DNA of 64,000 nucleotides from Desulfitobacterium sp038181555 (GTDB taxonomy: Bacteria; Bacillota; Desulfitobacteriia; Desulfitobacteriales; Desulfitobacteriaceae): the NCBI RefSeq assembly GCF_038181555.1, contig NZ_JBBWUA010000012.1, positions 22,906 through 86,905 of the forward strand, given 5' to 3'. Within the stretch, counting starts at the first letter, position 1. Each line of letters begins with the position of its first letter. The notes under the pieces were generated by a model. The model was not told where the DNA came from and ran no database searches. It was given only the letters and a program-made list of their open reading frames with translations. This document shows, piece after piece, positions 9,296 to 17,655 of this stretch. A program made the position numbers and the translations under genes.

Positions 9296-9330
9296 AAAAA
9301 AGGATGCTCCAACAAAGGAGCATCCTTTTT
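9296..9330. terminator. Bidirectional terminator between yeiH and metY
   Basis: AAAAAAGGATGCTCC - AACAAA - GGAGCATCCTTTTT: perfect 14-base stem with T-runs on both strands, between two converging genes. Confidence 0.9.
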
Positions 9331-9366
9331 ACTTCTATTTTTACTTCTATTCTTACTTCTGTTTTT
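9331..9366. repeat. Three 12-base tandem repeats
   Basis: ACTTCTATTTTT, ACTTCTATTCTT and ACTTCTGTTTTT follow each other directly after the terminator and before the metY stop codon. Confidence 0.7.
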
Positions 9367-9392
9367 CATCCACTATTCTACAGCTTTGATAA

Positions 9393-10682
9393 TCAGCCTA
9401 CGGCTTTTCTAAGCGCTTGATCAAGATCATAGATAAGGTCGTCCGCATCTTCAATGCCAATGGAAAGTCTGACCATATCCGGGGTCACCCCGGCTGCTAA
9501 CAGATCCTTCTCTGACAATTGAGCGTGGGTCGTGCTGGCCGGATGAATGACCAGTGATTTGGCATCCGCAACATTAGCCAGCAAAGAGAATATTTCTAAG
9601 CTATCAATGAATTTTTTACCGGCCTCCACTCCTCCTTTGATGCCAAAGGTGAAGATTGAACCCGCTCCTTGGGGAAGATATTTTTGAGCGAGCTCATAAT
9701 ACTTGCTCTCTTTAAGATTCGGATAGTTGACCCAGGACACATGAGGATGGCTGTTTAAGAATTCCACAACCTTCTTCGTATTCGCCACATGTCTTTCCAC
9801 CCGCAGCGATAAAGTCTCTAAGCCTTGGAGGAACAAGAATGAATTAAAGGGACTTAAGCAAGCACCCGTATCCCGCAAAAGCTGCACTCTGGCTTTGGTG
9901 ATATAGGCAACAGGACCAAGAGCCTCCACGTATTTTAGCCCATGATAACTCTCATCCGGCTCCGTTAAGCCGGGAAAGCGCCCACTACCCGCCCAATCAA
10001 ACTGCCCTGAATCCACGATGACTCCACCGATGGATGAGCCGTGACCGCCAATAAATTTCGTCGCTGAATGTACGACAATATCAGCTCCCCATTCGATAGG
10101 ACGAATCAGGTAGGGCGTGCCAAAGGTATTGTCCACAATCAAAGGCACCCCATTTTCATGGGCGATTTTGGCTATGGCTTCGATATCCACCAGATTGATT
10201 CCCGGGTTACCGATGGTTTCAATATAAAGAGCTTTGGTCTTCTCCGTAATGGCCTTGCGGAAATTTTCCGGATCATCGGGATTGACAAAAATGGTCTTAA
10301 TCCCTAGTTTGGGGAAAGTTGCTGAAAAAAGATTATAGGTTCCCCCATAGAGAGTGCTGGCTGAAACGATCTCATCACCCGCTCCGGCAATATTGAGCAC
10401 CGCATAGGTGATGGCTGCAGAACCCGAAGCCACCGCAAGAGCCGCAACTCCGCCCTCTAAGGCGGCCACACGTTGCTCGAAAACATCCGTGGTCGGATTC
10501 ATAATCCGGGTATAAATATTACCTGGTTCTTTTAAACCAAATAAATTTGCCGCATGCTCTGCATCGTTGAACACATAAGATGAAGTCTGATAAATCGGCA
10601 CCGCCCTCGAGCCTGTCGTGGGATCGGCTACTTGTCCGGCATGAACCTGTAATGTATCAAATTTCAATTTTCTCTCGCTCAT
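9393..10682 (-). CDS. metY: O-acetylhomoserine sulfhydrylase (homocysteine synthase)
   Basis: 429-residue PLP enzyme of the Cys/Met metabolism family (fold type I). It makes homocysteine from O-acetylhomoserine and sulfide. The PLP-binding lysine is in VVHSATKFIGGHGSSIGG (about residue 208). The N-terminal FDTLQVHAGQ and the motif IYTRIMNPTTDVFEQRVAALEGG are typical of the OAH sulfhydrylase group, and the length of about 430 distinguishes it from cystathionine gamma-synthase (about 380). ATG with GGGAG upstream. It is transcribed from its own promoter at 10797-10825 with a long leader. Confidence 0.94.
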   Translation of the reverse strand: MSERKLKFDTLQVHAGQVADPTTGSRAVPIYQTSSYVFNDAEHAANLFGLKEPGNIYTRIMNPTTDVFEQRVAALEGGVAALAVASGSAAITYAVLNIAGAGDEIVSASTLYGGTYNLFSATFPKLGIKTIFVNPDDPENFRKAITEKTKALYIETIGNPGINLVDIEAIAKIAHENGVPLIVDNTFGTPYLIRPIEWGADIVVHSATKFIGGHGSSIGGVIVDSGQFDWAGSGRFPGLTEPDESYHGLKYVEALGPVAYITKARVQLLRDTGACLSPFNSFLFLQGLETLSLRVERHVANTKKVVEFLNSHPHVSWVNYPNLKESKYYELAQKYLPQGAGSIFTFGIKGGVEAGKKFIDSLEIFSLLANVADAKSLVIHPASTTHAQLSEKDLLAAGVTPDMVRLSIGIEDADDLIYDLDQALRKAVG

Positions 10683-10748
10683 AGTGTCACTCCCTTAATC
10701 CTTATTAATCTACCTTAGCGGGACCAGAACTATTAGTAAATCCTCGCA

Positions 10749-10825
10749 GGCCAAGTGAACTCCAGTATTTTAATATGTTTACTTGGCTTTAAAATGATTT
10801 TAATTATATTCTCTATCTTTGTCAA
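10749..10825 (-). promoter_or_regulatory. metY promoter and leader dyad
   Basis: On the minus strand, TTGACA (10820-10825), 17 bases and TAAAAT (10797-10802) make a near-consensus promoter about 115 bases before the metY start. Just downstream, GCCAAGTA...CACTTGGC (10749-10788) is an inverted repeat that could be an operator or leader hairpin. I looked for SAM-riboswitch and T-box hallmarks and did not see them. Confidence 0.6.
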
Positions 10826-10891
10826 TAGAAAATCACTCTGTATTATATATTTTTTATCTTTTTTGCTCTCTATCATTGAACAGATTGGCAT

Positions 10892-10923
10892 AAAAAAAGC
10901 TGCCTTCATCTAAAGGCAGCTTT
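10892..10923 (-). terminator. Terminator of the cymR-like gene
   Basis: Minus-strand stem AGCTGCCTT/AAGGCAGCT with a 6-base loop followed by seven T residues, four bases after the stop codon region. Confidence 0.88.
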
Positions 10924-10927
10924 ACGC

Positions 10928-11371
10928 TTAAATATAATACATAATGGCACCATTGCCACTCATCGCTTTATACTCCTGAACGAGATCCTCCAAGGTGATG
11001 GAATCAACAAATTCATTAACCCGTTCAGTCATCTGATCCCACACCTTAATTTGGATGCACTCCTGAATGCTTGCCCCGCTGTCATGGTTCAATTCCTCAT
11101 TGGCTACGGATAAATCTCCTTCTAAAACCCTAAGAATCGTACCCACTCTTATATCCGAGGCTTTATCGGCTAAGATATAACCGCCCTGTGCACCCTTCAC
11201 GCTTTTGATAATTCCAGCCTTGCGCAAGGAGGAAAAAACCTGCTCCAAATAATTTTCGGAAATAGTTTGACGCTCTGCAATATTCGAAAGAGGAACATGC
11301 TCCCCCTGGGAATGAACAGCTAAGTCCAGCAATGCTCTTAGTCCGTATCTTCCTTTGGTCGATATTTTCAT
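10928..11371 (-). CDS. cymR: Rrf2-family repressor, CymR-like
   Basis: 147-residue winged-helix regulator. MKISTKGRYGLRALLDLA, SENYLEQVFSSLRKAGIIKSV and GAQGGYILA are standard Rrf2 signatures. It lacks the three clustered cysteines that bind Fe-S in IscR (the only Cys is in SIQECIQ), and it ends in IMYYI, very like the MFYI end of Bacillus CymR. CymR, with CysK, represses sulfur-assimilation genes when cysteine is plentiful. Here metY lies directly downstream and cysK nearby. The gene name is by resemblance. Confidence 0.8.
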   Translation of the reverse strand: MKISTKGRYGLRALLDLAVHSQGEHVPLSNIAERQTISENYLEQVFSSLRKAGIIKSVKGAQGGYILADKASDIRVGTILRVLEGDLSVANEELNHDSGASIQECIQIKVWDQMTERVNEFVDSITLEDLVQEYKAMSGNGAIMYYI

Positions 11372-11461
11372 TCCTTAACACTCCAAGCTTAAGAATTCTG
11401 ATTGGTTTAGTATCAATGGTAATATGAATGCTGAACTTTGTCAAACGCTTAGGGGTTTCAA

Positions 11462-13060
11462 TTATCTGACCGAAATATACCCCGTCTTCTCTACGAGACT
11501 TTGACCCTCTTCCGATAAGATCCACTGGATGAGCTTTTGATTATTCTCATTCGTATTGGACTTTAGGGTTACTGCATAGACTGGAACAGTGAATGGGTAG
11601 CTGGCATTGCGCACGGTTTCCGGGGTGGGTAGAACCCCGTTCACTGCAAGATACTTAATCTGATTGTTTTTCACCATTTCTGAAGAATAGTATAGGAAAG
11701 AGTAACCTAAGGAATTCTTGGCATTTTTATAGTCCGCAACTCGGCTGATGATTTCTCCCATCCCCCCCGCATAAGATTCTCGGGTGGGTTCGACCATCTT
11801 CAAGCCCTTCATCACTCGGTTCTGCATGATGGTCTGGCTTCCAGAGTTCTCCGGACGCTGGTACGCCAAGATTTCCCGATTGGGTCCCCCAACCTCTTTC
11901 CAGTTGGTGATCTCCCCGGTATAGATCCCTTGAAGCTGTTCTAAAGACAGATTTTCAAGGGGGTTTTGCGCATTGGTAAAAAACACAAACGCCTCATTGG
12001 CGATCGGGGTAAGCAGAAATTCGTCTCCTTGGGCTTGAATATATTCCCGATGGGCCTGCGAGGGTTCGGCCACGAAAATGATATCTGTCTCTCCAGCCAT
12101 GAGCCTTTCATAGGCTCGATTGGTTTTTGAACATTGCACAATGTTCAGGGGATACTCTTCGCTCTGGACAAAAGCAAGCTCATAGTTTTTCTCTGACTTA
12201 TCCACATTCTCTCGGTAGTATTCCTCTAGACCTTGGTATACCGCCTCGACAAAGGCACCGTAAACCGGATAAGCAGCGGTTGCTCCATCCAAGCGAGGCA
12301 TGGACTCCAGTTCATTAAACTGGAGGCTGGCCTTTTGGTCGAGCTGAGCCAGACCATTCTTCTCTTTAAAAGGGGCAATGCTCATCAGATCGAATTCGCT
12401 TAGTTCACTTCCTAAGCTAGATTTCCCATAACGAATTTCAATCAACCCGTCGGCAATATTATCTTTGGCTATCAGCCCTGAAATCAGCATACCGCTTGCG
12501 CACAACACGGCCAAGCCCACTTTTAGTTTTTTGTCCGGGACACCATCTTCTACTACAGGCGAGGATTTCCGCCCAGCGATCTCTTGAAGCAGAACTCCGA
12601 CAACAAAACCTGTGTATCCCATCAAATCAGCCACGATAAAGGCTACCTGATGCCCTGACAAAAAGAGCAGAAAGCCCAAAGGAAAATACACAGGATTTTT
12701 TAATACGGCCCAAAACCAAAGTGACGAATTGATATTTCCCCCGCTCATCACCATAAGTATTGTTATCGCTATTAGGGTGTAGATGACAGGAATCACTACG
12801 GGAACATATCTCCTCCGCGGGGATTCAGGCTGATTCTTGATCAAGCGAGAGTGCATAAAACCGATAACTCCCCCCACAAGGAGGGGAAGGATAAGAGCTA
12901 CCAGTCCATAGATAAACCTTTCCGTATCTCTGCCACTGTCAGCAGGTAAAAATCCACCATCAAGACTATATAACATAAAAAATCCCAGACTTAATAGGAT
13001 AGGCAAAATAACCATCTGATTGAGCAAAGTAATGGAAAAATATTTTTTATTGGCTTGCAT
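11462..13060 (-). CDS. Membrane protein with C-terminal PstS-like binding domain
   Basis: 532 residues. The first 200 are hydrophobic, with about six predicted helices (roughly 14-32, 48-70, 86-105, 125-160, 180-197). The rest is a type 2 periplasmic-binding domain of the phosphate-binding (PstS) class: DGATAAYPVYGAFVEAVY, AGETDIIFVAEPSQ, a SGSQTIMQNRVM loop and SLGYSFLYY. Normal PstS is a lipoprotein; here the domain is tethered to a multi-helix membrane part instead. No pst transporter genes are adjacent. It forms an operon with the DUF2500 gene seven bases upstream. Ligand unknown; phosphate or another oxyanion is a guess. Confidence 0.8.
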   Translation of the reverse strand: MQANKKYFSITLLNQMVILPILLSLGFFMLYSLDGGFLPADSGRDTERFIYGLVALILPLLVGGVIGFMHSRLIKNQPESPRRRYVPVVIPVIYTLIAITILMVMSGGNINSSLWFWAVLKNPVYFPLGFLLFLSGHQVAFIVADLMGYTGFVVGVLLQEIAGRKSSPVVEDGVPDKKLKVGLAVLCASGMLISGLIAKDNIADGLIEIRYGKSSLGSELSEFDLMSIAPFKEKNGLAQLDQKASLQFNELESMPRLDGATAAYPVYGAFVEAVYQGLEEYYRENVDKSEKNYELAFVQSEEYPLNIVQCSKTNRAYERLMAGETDIIFVAEPSQAHREYIQAQGDEFLLTPIANEAFVFFTNAQNPLENLSLEQLQGIYTGEITNWKEVGGPNREILAYQRPENSGSQTIMQNRVMKGLKMVEPTRESYAGGMGEIISRVADYKNAKNSLGYSFLYYSSEMVKNNQIKYLAVNGVLPTPETVRNASYPFTVPVYAVTLKSNTNENNQKLIQWILSEEGQSLVEKTGYISVR

Positions 13061-13067
13061 AGGGTTG

Positions 13068-13463
13068 CTAACTCCTCTCCGTGTCTCTCAGTCGTTCAAA
13101 GCCTAAATAGCGTGTTCCTTGAAAGCTAAGCCTTCCTATATCTCCCTCAGCCAACATCCCATACTCCTGCGCCTGAACTTGAAATTCCATCCTATCTCCA
13201 CTCTCTACTTCAAAAGTCACATAGTATGTCGTACTGCGATGATTATGATGTACCCCGCTGCCATTGTTATGATGATGTGAGGTCACATGATCTCTCTTAG
13301 TCACAATTTGTGAGGGCACAATTAGTACCGGCTGCGCATTATTATATCTCCAGGTCCGGATTCCTTGAATAATCCCTACAAATATCATGCCAAAAACAAC
13401 AACAAATCCTATGGTTACCAAGATCGGAACTACGGAAAACATCATATCCGATTGAAAAAACAA
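13068..13463 (-). CDS. DUF2500-family membrane protein
   Basis: About 131 residues: an N-terminal transmembrane helix (VVPILVTIGFVVVFGMIFVGI), then a soluble domain with His-rich HHHNNGSGVHHNHRSTTYYVTFEVESGDRMEFQV and YGMLAEGDIGRLSFQGTRYLGFERL, the pattern of DUF2500 (YhhM-like). Function unknown. The TTG at 13463 is preferred because GAGGAGG lies 10 bases upstream; the GTG at 13496 is alternative. Operon with the PstS-like membrane protein. The His cluster suggests metal contact but could be incidental. Confidence 0.78.
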   Translation of the reverse strand: MFFQSDMMFSVVPILVTIGFVVVFGMIFVGIIQGIRTWRYNNAQPVLIVPSQIVTKRDHVTSHHHNNGSGVHHNHRSTTYYVTFEVESGDRMEFQVQAQEYGMLAEGDIGRLSFQGTRYLGFERLRDTERS

Positions 13464-13549
13464 ATCAAAAGCGCCTCCTCTTCGTTGTATTAACACGTTA
13501 TACTATTCTCGACTGGAATTTAATATCCTTTTAATCCGCCATTAATTTA

Positions 13550-13593
13550 CAAGGGCTTCCGGTTAAGCTGATGAGCTTAGCCGGAAGCCCTTG
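13550..13593 (-). terminator. Terminator of the DUF1538/P-II operon
   Basis: 19-base arms CAAGGGCTTCCGGTTAAGC and GCTTAGCCGGAAGCCCTTG with one mismatch and a 6-base loop, just after the P-II gene. Confidence 0.8.
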
Positions 13594-13601
13594 ACGTAGT
13601 T

Positions 13602-14267
13602 TTACTGCCTCAAACCATAGGTCTGGTTTACATCAAGCACAAAAATAATGCCATGACCAGGATTATCTATATGAAGCTCTTGGCGAATGGCCGTAACAAT
13701 CGCTTCTGTGGTAGAGGTCTCTGCGAGAATCATCACGATTTCCTTCTCCGGCTCAATAGCCATCGAGAAAAGGGTATGAGTCTCATGGATACCCGAACCC
13801 CGAGCATTGATGATGGTTCCCCCTCTAGAGCCAGCTTTTGTCGCTGCTTCCATGACATCTTCGGCCATGCCCCTGTCGACAACGGTGTATATCGCATTGT
13901 ACATTGGGTTTTCTGCACCTCGTCTTTCTTCTTCATTGCGATAAATATGATGATGGCCTACAAAACCCCTTACAGAGCTTGTAAAAGCAATCCCGTGATT
14001 TGGTTTATGCAATGCTAGCTTTTCATTAAGGGCTACGAGGGCGTTTTGCGCTGCGTCTTTTTCCCCAATCATCATAACAATTTCTTTGCGAGTGTCTGTT
14101 AAATCTAACAGCTTGAGGATAGGATTGTTGACCGTCCCTCGCCCTAAACAAATGGTCCCGCCGGATATTCCGTGCTGCTTGGCAAACTTAAGCACCTTAG
14201 TTCCCACGCCATGATTCACCACAAAGGAAATCAATTCAAATTCCATTGTCTTAGGGCTATCCATCAT
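13602..14267 (-). CDS. Tandem-domain P-II-like regulatory protein
   Basis: 221 residues made of two P-II (GlnB-like) ferredoxin-fold domains in tandem (about 8-105 and 118-216). The halves align: VVNHGVGTKVLKFAKQHGISGGTICLGRG with VVDRGMAEDVMEAATKAGSRGGTIINARG, and KEIVMMIGE with KEIVMILAE. Ordinary P-II proteins have one domain of about 112 residues and act as trimers, so this is a fused pseudo-dimer. It overlaps the end of the DUF1538 gene by 11 bases, so the two are translationally coupled, and the P-II protein probably gates or senses for that membrane protein. Effector unknown. Confidence 0.85.
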   Translation of the reverse strand: MMDSPKTMEFELISFVVNHGVGTKVLKFAKQHGISGGTICLGRGTVNNPILKLLDLTDTRKEIVMMIGEKDAAQNALVALNEKLALHKPNHGIAFTSSVRGFVGHHHIYRNEEERRGAENPMYNAIYTVVDRGMAEDVMEAATKAGSRGGTIINARGSGIHETHTLFSMAIEPEKEIVMILAETSTTEAIVTAIRQELHIDNPGHGIIFVLDVNQTYGLRQ

Positions 14268-15750
14268 GTTCTTCTAACCCTTCCTTTACCGATTTAATCT
14301 TAAAAATAAACCCTAGAGTTTGCAGAGCAATGATCGGTGTCATGGCGACCATCGCAATAACTCCAAAACCATCGACCAGCACATTCGCGCCCTCAATCGC
14401 CTCCGCGGCGCCTTGAGCAAAGGCTAAAATAAAGGTTGCCGTCATCGGTCCGGAAGCGACTCCTCCTGCGTCAAAGGCTATTCCCACGAATAATTTAGGC
14501 ACAAAATACATCATGAGGATGGAAACCACATAACCCGGTAAAAGAAAATGCCATAACTGGAGTCCGGGAATAAGGATTCTTACCATGGACAGGGCCACCG
14601 CAAAGGCAACCCCAATGGATAAAGCAATGAGTACCACCGGTCTCCTTACATATCCACTTGTAACATCTTCTATTTGATGTGTCAATACGTAAACAGCAGG
14701 TTCAGCTAAAACTACCACAAGCCCGATGAGAAAGCCAATGCCCACGACGATTAACTTATTATCTAAAGCGGCTACACTGTAGCCGATCTTAGTTCCGACT
14801 TCCATAAAACCGGCATTAACACCTGTTAAGAACAGGACCAACCCGATAAACGTATAAAGCAAACCCTTAAGCACTTTGCGAAAGGCTTTTTTCGATATTT
14901 TAAAAGAAATTTTTTGGAACACTAAGAATACCAGAATAATCGGTGCTAAGGCAATCAAAATCTCCCAAGCCACAATGGGCAGTTTATGCAGAAAAGGGGC
15001 AAGAACCGACGTGGAAGTAGCCGCAGCCTCTTGCAGACTCCCCGTAATCTTATCTTGCTTTGATAGAATGCTCATAATCATTACGGCCAGAATTGCACCA
15101 GTCGAGGTCACCGCCACAAGACCAAAGCTATCTTTTTCCGAAGCCTTGCCATCTTTTTTCAAGGATGAAACCCCTAAAGCAAGCGCCAGCATGAAAGGCA
15201 CTGTTAGTGCCCCGGTGGTTGCTCCGGAAGCATCAAAGGATATGGCCAGAAATTCCGAGGAAGTAAAAAAACTTAATCCCAATATCAATAAATAGAGAAC
15301 CGTCAGCAGCTTGTATAAAGGAATATTATAAACGATACGCACCAGACCACTCGTAAGCATCACTGCAATGCCGATGGATACCACAACCACAATGCTCAGC
15401 TTAGATATCACTCCTGAGGTCACCATATCCACTTGTCCTGCTAGAATATGCAGATCAGGTTCGGCAATGGAAATGAAAAATCCGAGCAACAAGCCTGCCC
15501 CAATAATGATCCACAATTTATTGCTCTTCGCTAAGGTTCCCCCCATGAGGGTTCCTACTTTGCTAATGCCAATATCCACCCCAAAAAGGAAAATCGCTAA
15601 ACCAATCACAATCAATAAGGCCCCTAGAAGGAATCGATAGATTAAATAGGGTTCTAGAGCGGTGATCGTGAAATTAAGAACCAACACGATGACAACGATA
15701 GGGATAACGGACCATAGAACTTCTTTTAGCTTTTCTAAAAGTACACTCAA
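14257..15750 (-). CDS. DUF1538 membrane protein (putative transporter)
   Basis: 497-residue membrane protein with two homologous halves of DUF1538. Near-repeated motifs include LLGALLIVIGLAIFLFGVDIGISKVGTLMGG versus LLYTFIGLVLFLTGVNAGFMEVGTKIGYS, and SFDASGATTGALTVPFMLALALG versus AFDAGGVASGPMTATFILAFAQG. Around 12 hydrophobic helices. The inverted or direct internal repeat and the linked P-II gene suggest a channel or transporter regulated by a nucleotide-sensing subunit; the substrate is unknown. TTG start. The XRE gene upstream (32-base gap) is probably in the same operon. Confidence 0.85.
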   Translation of the reverse strand: MSVLLEKLKEVLWSVIPIVVIVLVLNFTITALEPYLIYRFLLGALLIVIGLAIFLFGVDIGISKVGTLMGGTLAKSNKLWIIIGAGLLLGFFISIAEPDLHILAGQVDMVTSGVISKLSIVVVVSIGIAVMLTSGLVRIVYNIPLYKLLTVLYLLILGLSFFTSSEFLAISFDASGATTGALTVPFMLALALGVSSLKKDGKASEKDSFGLVAVTSTGAILAVMIMSILSKQDKITGSLQEAAATSTSVLAPFLHKLPIVAWEILIALAPIILVFLVFQKISFKISKKAFRKVLKGLLYTFIGLVLFLTGVNAGFMEVGTKIGYSVAALDNKLIVVGIGFLIGLVVVLAEPAVYVLTHQIEDVTSGYVRRPVVLIALSIGVAFAVALSMVRILIPGLQLWHFLLPGYVVSILMMYFVPKLFVGIAFDAGGVASGPMTATFILAFAQGAAEAIEGANVLVDGFGVIAMVAMTPIIALQTLGFIFKIKSVKEGLEEHDG

Positions 15751-15782
15751 ATAAACTTCCCTTCCCTTCTGTCTTTTAGTTT

Positions 15783-16118
15783 TTACGCCTGGCGGCGCTT
15801 ATAACGCAAGTATTCAATAAATCTTTCCACCTCCTCAATCTCAAGTTCCGTTAGATCATCCACATTGATCTCCTTAGGAGAATGAGCTTCAGGAAATGAA
15901 TTCTCATCGAGATATCCCGCAACTCTCATCAGTTCGTAGTAATTTAGATGGAGAGCCAGCGCAATGGCTTTGAGTACGCTGGGAGATGGGTGCTTTCGTT
16001 CCCCATTTTCTAAACGATAAATTTCTGTATGGCTCAAATTTGCCAGGGTCGCCAATTTCCGGATGGAGATCTTTTGCGCTGTTCTATGAACGGATAGATA
16101 ATCTCCTAAAGCAATCAT
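15783..16118 (-). CDS. XRE-family helix-turn-helix regulator
   Basis: 111 residues with an N-terminal Cro/C1-type helix-turn-helix (about residues 5-65: DYLSVHRTAQKISIRKLATLANLSHTEIYRLENG). A short acidic C-terminal tail follows (DLTELEIEEVERFIEYLRYKRRQ), resembling the SinR/anti-repressor-like dimerisation helices. It precedes the DUF1538/P-II genes on the same strand and may control that operon. ATG with AGAGGTG upstream. Confidence 0.85.
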   Translation of the reverse strand: MIALGDYLSVHRTAQKISIRKLATLANLSHTEIYRLENGERKHPSPSVLKAIALALHLNYYELMRVAGYLDENSFPEAHSPKEINVDDLTELEIEEVERFIEYLRYKRRQA

Positions 16119-16323
16119 TTTAGCACCTCTTCATTTTATCCGCTGATTACCAGCCATAAGTCAGGAATCACTCAATCTAATCAATTGGAATATTTCGATT
16201 ATTACTAACTTAAAAAGTATAACATTTTTTGTATCCTCGTGTCACCAGTTATCTCTTTTTTGGTGACACTAGGATAATCTTTCATCATAACTATTGAACA
16301 AATGAACCATCTGCATACAATTG

Positions 16324-16352
16324 TTGACTCCAATTCCAAAATTATGTATAAT
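16324..16352 (+). promoter_or_regulatory. Promoter of the zinc-ribbon gene
   Basis: TTGACT (16324-16329), 17-base spacer, TATAAT (16347-16352). It implies a leader of about 110 bases before the gene; apart from a small CCC-AGTAAC-GGG hairpin I see no known riboswitch in it. The remaining 16119-16320 holds nothing recognisable. Confidence 0.65.
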
Positions 16353-16468
16353 ATAATAAACTCGTTAGATTTTGCGGATGAATAACCTTCTCGATCGCCT
16401 GTGGCTTTGGGGATCAAGGATACTACTTCCCAGTAACGGGTCGAATAAAATCTTGGAGGTTTTTTCTG

Positions 16469-16774
16469 ATGTTTGAAGACAAAGTATTATCCTGTAAAGA
16501 TTGCGGTGCAGAATTCGTTTTCTCAGCTTCAGAACAAGAATTTTACGCAGAGAAGGGCTTTACAAACGAACCCGGCCGCTGCCCTTCTTGCCGCGCAGCA
16601 AAAAAAGCACAAAGCCGTAACGGTGGCGGATACTCTTCACGACCACAAAGGGAAATGTTCCCTGCAACTTGCTCATCTTGCGGCAAAGAAACTACAGTTC
16701 CGTTTCAACCTACCGGTGACAAGCCTGTATATTGCCGTGATTGCTATACCCCTCGCAATCGTAGCAACTGGTAA
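16469..16774 (+). CDS. Zinc-ribbon protein
   Basis: 101 residues with two zinc-binding knuckle pairs: CKDCGAEF (Cys 9, 12) with CPSCRAAK (about 39, 42), and CSSCGKET (about 69, 72) with CRDCYTPR (about 88, 91). The middle is basic and glycine/serine rich (KAQSRNGGGYSSRPQR), suggesting nucleic-acid contact. Similar small CxxC proteins are common in Desulfitobacterium-like anaerobes and in Chloroflexi, without known function. TTGGAGG ribosome site 9 bases upstream of the ATG; single gene with its own promoter and terminator. Confidence 0.85.
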   Translation: MFEDKVLSCKDCGAEFVFSASEQEFYAEKGFTNEPGRCPSCRAAKKAQSRNGGGYSSRPQREMFPATCSSCGKETTVPFQPTGDKPVYCRDCYTPRNRSNW

Positions 16775-16791
16775 TTTCTAGAATCCACAAA

Positions 16792-16829
16792 CAGAACTCT
16801 GAGCCTAACGGCTCAGAGTTCTGCTTTTA
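16792..16829 (+). terminator. Terminator of the zinc-ribbon gene
   Basis: Perfect 13-base stem CAGAACTCTGAGC/GCTCAGAGTTCTG, 6-base loop, then CTTTTATT. Confidence 0.92.
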
Positions 16830-17047
16830 TTGGCAATCCGAGCAATATCTTCCTCACCTGCGGCGCCGATTCTGCATAACGAAACCATGATTGCTCGCGA
16901 GGATTTAAAGGTTACGATTAAAGTTACCTATATAAATATTTATAATTCATATGTTAAACTTTTATGAATTGCACCCAAAAATACTTGCCTATGCAACAAA
17001 AAGCAGGTATGATAGAGAAAAATGGAACAAATCGCGAGGTTACTGAT

Positions 17048-17503
17048 ATGCCAACATTCCAAGAATATACTTCACGATCATTTGGGCATAAAGTGAACAA
17101 GTCGGCACGGCTCATGTCACAAAGAATGGCCCAACTATTTAAAGAAAACGGTTATAATATTTCGATAGAGCAATGGCGACTTCTTCTCTATTTGTGGCGC
17201 GAAGACGGGGTAACCCAAAACTTCTTGGCAGAGACCACAAGTAAAGATGAACCCAGCGTTTCTAGGATTATTAATACCATGGAAAAAAACAATCTAGTTA
17301 TTAGAGCCAGACATCCTCATGATCGTCGCACAAATCTTATCTACCTCACGGAATCCGGAAGGAATGTACGCGATGGCTTGATGGCTATCGGGGCAAGAAT
17401 GAACAATGATATCACTGATGGTGTAGATCCTGATGAGTTAACAGTTTGCGTTAAAGTATTAGAAAAAGTATTAGACAACTGCAATAAGTTGTTAGGAAAT
17501 TGA
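17048..17503 (+). CDS. MarR-family regulator
   Basis: 151-residue winged-helix regulator. The HTH and wing cover about residues 30-105 (ISIEQWRLLLYLWREDGVTQNFLAETTSKDEPSVSRIINTMEKNNLVIRARHPHDRRTNLIYLT), with the DRR wing motif typical of MarR proteins. I start it at the ATG 17048, preceded by GCGAGGTT; an in-frame ATG at 16964 would add 28 unconserved residues. It is monocistronic, with no obvious target next to it. Ligand unknown. Confidence 0.88.
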   Translation: MPTFQEYTSRSFGHKVNKSARLMSQRMAQLFKENGYNISIEQWRLLLYLWREDGVTQNFLAETTSKDEPSVSRIINTMEKNNLVIRARHPHDRRTNLIYLTESGRNVRDGLMAIGARMNNDITDGVDPDELTVCVKVLEKVLDNCNKLLGN

Positions 17504-17558
17504 TTACTCTTTGTTTATTGATCTCTATAAGCATAAACTATGCCTATAGTTGAAAAAT

Positions 17559-17613
17559 AAAGAAGAAGAGAGTTAGTATAAGGAATATTGCCTTATATTA
17601 ACTCTCTTCTTTA
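17559..17613. terminator. Long-stem terminator between marR-like and URO-D-like genes
   Basis: AAAGAAGAAGAGAGTTAGTATAAG pairs imperfectly with CTTATATTAACTCTCTTCTTTA across an 8-base loop; T/A-rich flanks on both sides; between converging genes. Confidence 0.75.
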
Positions 17614-17655
17614 GTATTATAGACATGCTGTGGGATTGACTTGCAAGCGTATCTG

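Noticed and set aside
10683..10927. SAM riboswitch or T-box before metY
   Set aside because: Searched the leader for their conserved cores and found none; only a simple inverted repeat is visible.
16205..16417. 70-codon minus-strand ORF in the gap before the zinc-ribbon gene
   Set aside because: AT-rich, no ribosome site, unlike any family, and it overlaps the promoter of the plus-strand gene.
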